Positions 51,519-58,202 of a stretch of DNA of 64,000 nt are shown one piece after another (within the stretch, counting starts at the first letter, position 1; each line of letters starts with the position of its first letter). The translations under genes were made by a program, and so were the position numbers. The DNA comes from Opitutia bacterium (GTDB taxonomy: Bacteria > Verrucomicrobiota > Verrucomicrobiia > Opitutales > Opitutaceae). The DNA is taken from positions 17,655 through 81,654 of the forward strand of contig CANJCM010000011.1 of NCBI GenBank assembly GCA_947472765.1. The letters run 5' to 3'. The notes under the pieces were generated by a model, which saw only the letters and a program-made list of their open reading frames with translations, was not told the DNA's origin and did no database searches.

Positions 51519-53702
51519 ATGCCCCCGGTCTTCTCCGCTTCCGCCTGGCAAAGCATCCTCGCATGCGGAGCCACCGTGGAGGCCTCGCTCGCCCGCACCG
51601 GCATGCTGCTCACGATGGGCGGCGAGCCGACATTCGTCCCGCTCGCACCCGAGGGTGCGGAGTGGCGGACCGCGGCTCTGGGTCCCACGAAACTCACTTA
51701 CGCCCGACGCCTGGCCCGGGCCTTGATCCAGCGTTCGCATCCGGGTGCCGTCGTGCTTGAAACGGCGGGCAAGCACTACCCGGGTGAACCGCTGCCGCGC
51801 TGGGCCCTGTTAATCCAATGGCGCGCGGACGGAACGCCGCTCTGGCGCGATCCCACGCTGCTGTGCGCAGAGGCCGCGCAGAGCCCGGCGGAAGTTGTCC
51901 ACGCAATGCAGTTCGGCGCCGGCCTGGCGCAAACGCTCGGCCTGGATCCGGCCCGCCTGCGACCACTCAGCGAACGCGGGGCGGCCGCCGGCACCGTGAT
52001 CGGCGGTGTGCTGCCGCTGGATCAGGTCGACGGCCAGTGGATCTCGGACGACTGGACCACGACGCTGGGAAAGGGCCCCGTCGCGCTGCTGCCCGGTGAA
52101 AGTGCGGCCGGACTGCGTCTCCCGCTCGGCGAACTCGGCAACTCTCATCTGCAACGCGCCCTCACCGTTGAAATCCGCGGCGGAGCGCTGACGATCTTCG
52201 TGCCGCCATTGCTGCTCGCAGGCTATGTGGCGTTGCTGGCTGCGATCGAAACCACGTTGCTGCGGCTGAAATTTCGCGACGTCGTGCTCGCCGGCTACGC
52301 GCCGCCGCCCGATCCCGCGCTGCCCACCGTCGGGCTGGCGAGCGATCCCGGCGTGTTGGAAATCAACATGCAGCCGTGCGGGACGTGGACCGAGTTCGAC
52401 GCCCAGCTCGATCAACTCTACGCCGCCGCCACGACGGCGGGTCTCTGTGCGCGCAAGCTCCAGCTCAACGGCCGCGCAGTGGGCACCGGCGGCGGCGCCC
52501 ACCTCGTGCTCGGCGGACCGGCCGGGCTGCTCTCGCCGTTCTTCGCCTTTCCCGCGCTGCTGCCGTCCGTCATCCGCTACTGGCAGCGGCATCCCGCACT
52601 GAGCTACGCCTTCACAGGATCGTACCTCGGCCCGAGTTCGCAGGCGCCGCGAATTGACGAGTCGACCTACGAGGCGCTCTACGAACTCGAGATCGCCTGC
52701 GCCGGCGCCGAAAACCTGGGCTCACCCGCCAACCTCGCGCTCTTCGATCTGCTCTTCCGCGATCTGCTGATGGATCGATCCGGCAATACGCATCGCGCCG
52801 AGATCAGCGTGGACAAGCTCTGGAATCCCTCGGCCCCGAACGGCCGGCTGGGGCTCGTGGAGTTTCGCGCCTTCGAAACGCATCCCGATCGCGCGGTACA
52901 ATCGGTCATCGGTCTCTTCGTCCGCGCGGTCGTGACCCGGCTCGCCTTGGATCCGGAGAAGTCGCCGTTCATCCGCTGGGCGGGCGAGCTGCATGACAAA
53001 TTCTTCCTCCCTGCCTTCGTCTGGCAGGATCTCGCGGCCATCTGCGCCGATCTGCAGGCCCATGGCATTCCCTTCGACGTCGAGTGGCTCCGCCCCGCCT
53101 GGGAGTTTCGCTTTCCGCGACTCGGCGAACTCCGGCCCCCAATCGAAAATCCGGAATCCAAAATCCAAAATCCGCTGGTCGTGTTTCGTCAGGCGCTCGA
53201 AGCCTGGCCTCTGCTCGGCGAATCGGCGATTGCCGGCGGCGTGGCGCGGACGGTCGACGCGAGTCTCGACCGGATCGAGGCGTTCGTGTCCGACGCCAGA
53301 CTGCTCGAGCGCGGCCTGCTGCTCGTGAATGGATTGCCCTGCGAGTTTCGCGCGGACGGCGGGGACGACTCGGGGGCCGCCTGCGGCATTCGCTATCGCG
53401 CGTTTTATCTGATGCCCGGTCTCCAGCCGCACGTGCCGGTGCACGCGCCATTGCTGCTGGAGTGGGTCGATCGTGAAACGCTCACCGTGATCGCCGCGGC
53501 GCGCTGGCACGTGTGGAACCCGCGGCAGGCCACGTATGCGTCGCCCCCGCGCGACGAAGCCGAAGCCGCGCAACGCCAGGCCGAGCGCTGGGAGCCGTGG
53601 CCCGGGACGGTGGGCCAGCCGCGGTTCATTCCGAAGATCGATTTCCCGCCCGAAGGCCGGCACACGCTCGATCTGCGGCGGTATCCGGCGCAGGCGAGGT
53701 AG
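51519..53702 (+). CDS. DUF2126 amidoligase-like protein
   Basis: A 727-residue protein of the DUF2126 family, predicted to be a COOH-NH2 ligase of the glutamine-synthetase fold (Iyer, Aravind and co-workers). MGGEPTFVPLAPEG near the start, DPGVLEINMQPCGTW, GTGGGAHLVLGG, RYWQRHPALSYAFTGSYLGP with SSQAPRIDE, and HRAEISVDKLWNPS with GRLGLVEFRAFE are the family's successive conserved blocks. It is normally the C-terminal half of a roughly 1,100-residue protein that begins with a transglutaminase; here the two halves are separate genes. Residues about 540-553 (IENPESKIQNP) are coded by repeat DNA in frame, in a spacer before the C-terminal domain. It is the last gene of the block. Confidence 0.9.
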   Translation: MPPVFSASAWQSILACGATVEASLARTGMLLTMGGEPTFVPLAPEGAEWRTAALGPTKLTYARRLARALIQRSHPGAVVLETAGKHYPGEPLPRWALLIQWRADGTPLWRDPTLLCAEAAQSPAEVVHAMQFGAGLAQTLGLDPARLRPLSERGAAAGTVIGGVLPLDQVDGQWISDDWTTTLGKGPVALLPGESAAGLRLPLGELGNSHLQRALTVEIRGGALTIFVPPLLLAGYVALLAAIETTLLRLKFRDVVLAGYAPPPDPALPTVGLASDPGVLEINMQPCGTWTEFDAQLDQLYAAATTAGLCARKLQLNGRAVGTGGGAHLVLGGPAGLLSPFFAFPALLPSVIRYWQRHPALSYAFTGSYLGPSSQAPRIDESTYEALYELEIACAGAENLGSPANLALFDLLFRDLLMDRSGNTHRAEISVDKLWNPSAPNGRLGLVEFRAFETHPDRAVQSVIGLFVRAVVTRLALDPEKSPFIRWAGELHDKFFLPAFVWQDLAAICADLQAHGIPFDVEWLRPAWEFRFPRLGELRPPIENPESKIQNPLVVFRQALEAWPLLGESAIAGGVARTVDASLDRIEAFVSDARLLERGLLLVNGLPCEFRADGGDDSGAACGIRYRAFYLMPGLQPHVPVHAPLLLEWVDRETLTVIAAARWHVWNPRQATYASPPRDEAEAAQRQAERWEPWPGTVGQPRFIPKIDFPPEGRHTLDLRRYPAQAR
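53147..53175 (+). repeat. AATCGAAAATC-type run inside the DUF2126 gene
   Basis: AATCGAAAATCCGGAATCC and AAAATCCAAAATCC are the same word family seen between genes at 29062-29095 and 63755-63788. The frame stays open, giving IENPESKIQNP. Confidence 0.85.
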
Positions 53703-53999
53703 GCGCGGCGAACGCCACGGAGTTTTGAACAGGGAGTTCGGGGAGAGCGGGAAGAATTGGCCGAGCCGGGTTTGAGCCTGAAACCATGAATTCAGGAACC
53801 AAACACTCAGTCCCCGCTTTCCGGTTTGATTCGATGCACTCCGTGCGCTCCGTGGTCAAAAAATCCGGAGCCAACCACAGAGTGCTCAGATTGCACGGAG
53901 TGGTACCTCCGATTCCTGGTTTCCTGGCTTCAGGCTCCAACCGGTTTGGCATGTGCAGAGTGGCCAAAGCCTCACTGATCGGTATCAGGTTTCGCCTTC

Positions 54000-54683
54000 G
54001 TGAAGACACTCCTCCTCTGGGATATTGACGGCACTCTCATCGCCTCCGGCGGCGCAGGCATGAAGTCCATGCAGACCGCGCTCGGCACCGTGTTCGGCAT
54101 CGATGGCTCCGTGGCGGACATCGAGTTCTCCGGCCGGACCGACCGTTGGATCGTCGGCCAGATCTTCCGGAAGTTCGGCGTTCCGCTCACCGAGGAAAAC
54201 ATCACCCGCTACTTCGATGGCTATGTGGCCGGGCTGCCGGCCACGCTCGCCAATCCGCAGGCCCGCGTGCTGCCCGGCGTTCGCGAGGCCCTCGCCGCCG
54301 CGGCCGCTCACGGCGCGATCGCCCAGGGATTGCTCACCGGCAACATGCGGCGCGGCGCCCAGGCCAAGCTTTCGCACCACGGGCTGTGGGATCACTTTCC
54401 CTTCGGCGCTTTCGCCGACGACAGTGAACTCCGCAACGACCTCGGGCCGCATGCGCTGCGTCGCGCGAAGGAGCATCATGGCGTGGATTTTTCCGGGCCT
54501 AGCGTGTGGGTGATCGGTGACACGCCCCACGACATCGCCTGCGGCAACGCGATCGGTGCCCGCACGCTCGCCGTTGCGACGGGCAGTCATCCACTCGAGG
54601 AACTCGCCCGGCACAAGCCGACGCTGTTACTCGAAAACTTGTCCGACACCGCCGCATTGGTGCGGAATTTTACGGCGGGCTGA
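54000..54683 (+). CDS. HAD-family phosphatase
   Basis: A 227-residue protein with motif I LLWDIDGTLIAS, a cap (GRTDRWIVGQIFRKFG), motif II LLTGNMRR, and motif III VWVIGDTPHDIACGNAIG with a Lys provided by RRAKEHHG. It is of the same HAD subclass as the gene at 7357 and is probably a small phosphatase. The start is GTG at 54000 (MKTLLLWD); no nearby ATG precedes the conserved strand. It starts about 300 bp after the DUF2126 gene, with CACTCCGTG-like words in between, so it may or may not be part of that transcript. Confidence 0.87.
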   Translation: MKTLLLWDIDGTLIASGGAGMKSMQTALGTVFGIDGSVADIEFSGRTDRWIVGQIFRKFGVPLTEENITRYFDGYVAGLPATLANPQARVLPGVREALAAAAAHGAIAQGLLTGNMRRGAQAKLSHHGLWDHFPFGAFADDSELRNDLGPHALRRAKEHHGVDFSGPSVWVIGDTPHDIACGNAIGARTLAVATGSHPLEELARHKPTLLLENLSDTAALVRNFTAG

Positions 54684-54690
54684 AATGCCG

Positions 54691-54766
54691 GGCGCGCACA
54701 AGGCGCGCCCCTACAGACGGCACAAGGTCTCGGCACGACTCGTAGGGGCGTGGCTCGTCCACGCCC
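54691..54766. repeat. GGGCGCGC pair
   Basis: GGGCGCGCACAAGGCGCGCC and CGTAGGGGCGTGGCTCGTCC separated by about 25 bp, the same layout as at 39072-39147 and elsewhere. It lies between converging genes. Confidence 0.85.
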
Positions 54767-54795
54767 GCCTGCCGTATGGTCACCCCTACCCGCTC

Positions 54796-55215
54796 TTACC
54801 GCTGCCGCGTCTCGATCGCCGACACCTTACCCGTGCGATCGAAAACGACACCCAACTGTTCGTCGTCCTGATACCCCGGCCCTAGGACCACGCCGCCGAA
54901 GCCACCCGAACGCCGGCCGCCGAAACCGAGTCCGAGCCCAAAGCTGATTTGCGGGCCGTGATCGCGATAGCTCCAGACGGCCGTGGTGCCGTCGGCGGTG
55001 GTGCGCGTGAAGCGGCGGTCCGGTTCGCCCAGCGCCATCAGCACCTGCTCGGGCGTGAAGCCGAGATCGATTTTACCAGCGACCACCTTGTCCTGCACCG
55101 CCGGTGGCCAGCTCGAAAACTCCGCGCGATTCTTGGCGATCCGGGAGTCGACCGTCGAACAGCCGGCCACGAGGGCAAAAGTAAAAACCGCCGCGAACCG
55201 GAGGAGCGTGTTCAT
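54796..55215 (-). CDS. BamE/SmpA-like lipoprotein
   Basis: A 139-residue protein with signal peptide and lipobox LVAGC (MNTLLRFAAVFTFALVAGCS). The mature part contains KIDLGFTPEQVLMALGEPDRRFTRTTADGTTAVWSYRD, the OmlA/BamE pattern of a G-x-P turn after an amphipathic helix, then a Gly-rich stretch (GLGLGFGGRRSGGFGGVVLGPG) and a short C-terminal strand. It probably sits in the outer membrane. The Gly-rich loop is not in BamE, so it is likely a related but distinct lipoprotein. Confidence 0.78.
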   Translation of the reverse strand: MNTLLRFAAVFTFALVAGCSTVDSRIAKNRAEFSSWPPAVQDKVVAGKIDLGFTPEQVLMALGEPDRRFTRTTADGTTAVWSYRDHGPQISFGLGLGFGGRRSGGFGGVVLGPGYQDDEQLGVVFDRTGKVSAIETRQR

Positions 55216-55262
55216 GTGAGGAAGGATTGAGTTTGAGACACGCGCCCGGAGCGAAAGCTCCG

Positions 55263-55440
55263 GGAATTCCGAATGCCGAATTCCGAGTGCCGAATTTTCG
55301 GCCAGAACGAGCCCTCAGGATCGTACTCGGGTAACGATCTCCTACGGGGCCTCAACGACCCTCGGCCAACTCAGCGGAACCAGCCGCACACCAAAAATTC
55401 GGCACTCGGCATTCGCCACTCGGCACTCAAGACCGACCCA
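55263..55440. repeat. CGGCATTCGCCACTCGGCA-type runs
   Basis: AATTCCGAATGCCGAATTCC (55263-55297) and AATTCGGCACTCGGCATTCGC (55398-55430) are forward and reverse forms of one word. The same words recur at 23071-23102, 55945-56062 and 60265-60389. Confidence 0.75.
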
Positions 55441-55451
55441 CCGGGCCGGTC

Positions 55452-55892
55452 TCACGGATCAATTTTCTTAACCCGCGCGATATGCCGGCCGCCCTCGAAC
55501 TCGGTCTGCAGCCAGACCCGGACAATCGCGAGCGCCTCGACATCGCTGATCGTACGCTGGCCGATCGAGAGCACGTTGCCGTCGTTGTGGGAGCGATTCC
55601 AGATGGCGAGCTGCTCGTTCCAGCACAGGCCGCAGCGGACGCCCCGGACGCGGTTGGCGACGATGGCCTCACCGTTGCCCGAACCACCGAGCACGATGCC
55701 GCGTTCGAACTCTCCGCGGGCAACGGCCTCTGCGACCGGCCGGATGAAATCGGGGTAGTCGCACGAAGCCTCGGAGTCGGTGCCAAAATCACGCACGGTG
55801 TGCCCCTCGGCCAGCAGCATGGCCTTGATGAGTTCCTTGTAGGTGAACCCGGCGTGGTCGGACCCGATGGCGATGGTGAACGTGCGAGACAT
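55452..55892 (-). CDS. rpiB: Ribose-5-phosphate isomerase B (glutamate type)
   Basis: A 146-residue protein (start ATG at 55890-55892; one Met earlier is possible). It has IAIGSDHAGFTYKELI, then VLGGSGNGEAIVANRVRGVRCGLCWN. The E. coli enzyme has CGTGIG with a catalytic Cys at this place; this protein has GGSGNGE, the arrangement of the actinobacterial enzyme, which uses Glu. HNDGNVLSIGQR is also typical. It interconverts ribose 5-phosphate and ribulose 5-phosphate. It stands alone with repeats on both sides. Confidence 0.92.
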   Translation of the reverse strand: MSRTFTIAIGSDHAGFTYKELIKAMLLAEGHTVRDFGTDSEASCDYPDFIRPVAEAVARGEFERGIVLGGSGNGEAIVANRVRGVRCGLCWNEQLAIWNRSHNDGNVLSIGQRTISDVEALAIVRVWLQTEFEGGRHIARVKKIDP

Positions 55893-55944
55893 CATCTGAC
55901 GGTGTGCAAATCACTCGGCCGCTTGCGACGATTTTCGTCATTGC

Positions 55945-56062
55945 CGATTTCCGATCGCCCACTGCCGAATTCGGCCGGGCTCACTCCGCCCTCCATTCCT
56001 CTCTTCCCCACTCGGCACTCCCGATTCGGCAATCGGCATTCGGCACTCGGCATTCCCAACCC
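55945..56062. repeat. CGGCACTCGGCATTC-type run before the UPF0173 gene
   Basis: Five variants of the GGCACTC/GGCATTC word fill the last 110 bp of the leader and end 6 bp before the ATG at 56068. Confidence 0.75.
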
Positions 56063-56067
56063 CTCCC

Positions 56068-56751
56068 ATGCGCGTCACCTATTTCGGCCACTCCACGTTT
56101 CTCGTCGAGATCGCCGGCCAGCGCCTCGTCTTCGATCCGTTTCTCCGCGATAATCCCCACGGCTCGGTCGATCCGGCGGCGGTGCCCTGCGACTACGTCC
56201 TGTGTTCGCACGCCCACGACGACCACATCGCCGACGCGCTCAACCTGGCGAAGCTCCATGGCGCCACGATTGTCGCGCCCTATGAGCTCGCGAACCACTT
56301 CGCGCAGCACGGCGCGAAGACGCTCGACCTGATGCCGGGCGGAGGCGTCGATCTGTCGTGGGGCCGAATCCAGATGACGCCGGCGGTTCACAGTTCCGCG
56401 CTCGAGCTGCCCAAAGGCGAGAACCGCGCGATGGGGCTCGCCGCCGGCTACGTCGTCCGTGCCGACGGCAAGTCGCTCTACCATGCCGGGGACACGGCGC
56501 TCTTCGGTGACATGAAGCTGATCGGTCGCCACGGCCTGGACCTCGCGCTGATTCCGATCGGCGACTTCTACACCATGGGCCCGGCCGACGCCGTGGAAGC
56601 GCTGAACCTGCTGCGCCCGAAGCTCGCCGTGCCGATGCACTACAACACGTTTCCGCCGATTCGGCAGGATCCGCAGGTATTCGCGGCGCGGGCGGCAGCA
56701 GCGGGCTTCGAAGTGAGGGTCATGCGGGCGGCTGAAGTGCTGGAAATTTGA
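56068..56751 (+). CDS. UPF0173 metal-dependent hydrolase
   Basis: A 227-residue MBL-fold protein: RVTYFGHSTFLVEIAGQRLVFDPFLRDNP, the metal motif CSHAHDDHI, then TPAVHSSALELPKGENRAMG, LYHAGDTALFGDMKLI and LAVPMHYNTFPPI are the successive blocks of the UPF0173 (YtkL) family. It probably hydrolyses an ester or phosphate; no substrate is known. Its stop codon is close to the leader of the four-helix-bundle gene, but a 137-bp gap remains if the later start is used. Confidence 0.92.
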   Translation: MRVTYFGHSTFLVEIAGQRLVFDPFLRDNPHGSVDPAAVPCDYVLCSHAHDDHIADALNLAKLHGATIVAPYELANHFAQHGAKTLDLMPGGGVDLSWGRIQMTPAVHSSALELPKGENRAMGLAAGYVVRADGKSLYHAGDTALFGDMKLIGRHGLDLALIPIGDFYTMGPADAVEALNLLRPKLAVPMHYNTFPPIRQDPQVFAARAAAAGFEVRVMRAAEVLEI

Positions 56752-56888
56752 GGGCGGCGTCGTGTCCGGCTGGCAATGGCAAGGACGAAAAGGACCTGAA
56801 ATTGACCAAAAGGAGATCTGGCCCGCGCCGTTGGCCGGCTTTGGGTCGTTGGCGTCCTTTCGGTCCTTTCCCAGTCCTTCCCTTCCCC

Positions 56889-57434
56889 ATGCCCTTCATC
56901 CCGCCCCACGGCGGCTACGAAAAACTGCTTTCCTTTCAGAAGGCCCGAATCGTCTACGACGGCACCGTCCATTTCTGTTCCCGCTTCGTCGACCGGCGGG
57001 ATCGCACGAAAGATCAGATGATCCAGGCCGCGCGGTCCGGGAAGCAAAACATCCTCGAGGGCAGCCAGGCCTCGGGCACTTCCAAGGAAATGGAGATCAA
57101 GCTCACCAACGTGGCCCGCGCGAGTCTCGAGGAATTGCTCGAGGACTACCGCGATTTCCTCCGCGTGCGAAACCTCACGGAATGGCCGAAGGAGCACGCT
57201 TACACCCAACGTCTGCGCGCCCTGAATCGCCGGCCCGACGCGAACTACGAAACCTTCCGCCGCGGCATCGAGCACCCCGACCCCGCGATCGCGGCAAATG
57301 TCCTGATCGGCCTCATCAAAGTGACGACCTACTTCCTCGACCGCCAACTGCGGCACCTCGAAGCCGCGTTCGAAGCCGAAGGCGGACTGCGCGAGCGCAT
57401 GACCCGCGCGCGGCTCGCGCGGCGGGGAAATTAG
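56889..57434 (+). CDS. Four-helix-bundle (S23/23S-IVS-type) protein
   Basis: A 181-residue, almost all-helical protein: HGGYEKLLSFQKARIVYDGTVHFCSRFV then QMIQAARSGKQNILEGSQASGTSKEMEIKLTNVARASLEELLEDY, the conserved pattern of the family first seen encoded in 23S rRNA intervening sequences. AANVLIGLIKVTTYFLDRQLRHLEAAF is the last helix. The ATG at 56889 (MPFIPPHGGYEKL) matches the family start; the frame upstream to 56748 is not conserved. Its function is unknown. It is not in an rRNA here. Confidence 0.87.
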   Translation: MPFIPPHGGYEKLLSFQKARIVYDGTVHFCSRFVDRRDRTKDQMIQAARSGKQNILEGSQASGTSKEMEIKLTNVARASLEELLEDYRDFLRVRNLTEWPKEHAYTQRLRALNRRPDANYETFRRGIEHPDPAIAANVLIGLIKVTTYFLDRQLRHLEAAFEAEGGLRERMTRARLARRGN

Positions 57435-57625
57435 CGGGAACGCTTTTACCCACCTCCAAAATTCGAGCGCCTAACCCACGCGGAAAACGGTGACGCGAAG
57501 CGAAGTGTTAGCCATCGAATAGCCAGTCCCCACTCCTGCGGCAATCCAGACGCACCGACAGTGCCCCGTAATTTGGGGCTCCCACGCCCTTCTCACTCGT
57601 ATTTTGTCAGACGATCGTTCGCTGA

Positions 57626-57892
57626 GTGCCGGAGTTTGAATTTGATGAACGAAAAGACGTCGCAAACTGTCTGAAACACGGGGTTTCCCTTGCTGAAGCG
57701 GCCACGTGGTGGCACCAATCCGACCGAAAGTTTTACCCTTCCCGCTTCACGACCGAATCCCGCCATGCGCTCTTCACGCACCATCAAAACCGGCTCTGGG
57801 CGGTCATCTTCACCCTCCGCGAAGGGAAAGTCCGTCTCATCTCCGCGCGGCCGGCGAGCCGCGAAGAACGTGCCGGTTATTTCGGGTGCTGA
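57626..57892 (+). CDS. brnT: BrnT-like RNase toxin
   Basis: An 88-residue protein with the BrnT pattern EFDERKDVANCLKHGVSLAEAATWW and, near the end, FTLREGKVRLISARPASREERAGY. BrnT is a RelE-fold ribosome-independent ribonuclease held in check by BrnA. The start is GTG at 57626 (MPEFEFDERK), which gives the family's N-terminus; no ATG precedes it in frame. The antitoxin would be expected just downstream; only a 45-codon frame overlapping the last codons (57870-58007) is present. Confidence 0.85.
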   Translation: MPEFEFDERKDVANCLKHGVSLAEAATWWHQSDRKFYPSRFTTESRHALFTHHQNRLWAVIFTLREGKVRLISARPASREERAGYFGC

Positions 57893-58007
57893 GTTCGATC
57901 GCCGCGCCGAAGCGGGCGAGGATCTCAGCCGGTACCTTAATTTTGCGCGGCCGGTTTCCGCGGCCGCGCTGCGGCGGTCGCTGGCGACTAGTAGAAAATC
58001 GGCCTGA
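57870..58007 (+). CDS. Possible short BrnA-like antitoxin or antitoxin remnant
   Basis: A 45-codon frame from a GTG that overlaps the end of brnT (the usual toxin-antitoxin overlap). It encodes PVISGAEFDRRAEAGEDLSRYLNF and ends ALRRSLATSRKSA. The EFDRR-GEDLSRYL stretch resembles the N-terminal toxin-wrapping part of BrnA, but the ribbon-helix-helix DNA-binding half is missing. It may be a truncated antitoxin that neutralises without autoregulating, or a relic. The short length makes this tentative. Confidence 0.45.
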   Translation: MPVISGAEFDRRAEAGEDLSRYLNFARPVSAAALRRSLATSRKSA

Positions 58008-58202
58008 AGGTCGGGGACGATCCTGCGAATCGAATCCGCTCGCCTGGCGTAGACCGCGAACCAAAGCCAGCACACCCCGGCGCTGCGCGCCACCCCTCTC
58101 GAGAGGGGATTTTCGAAAGCCCCGCGCCAAGGGCCGCGTTGAAAACGCGGCCCCTAGGCTTGCCGGAACGGCCAGCCACCTTCACCTTCGGCGCCCACGT
58201 TC

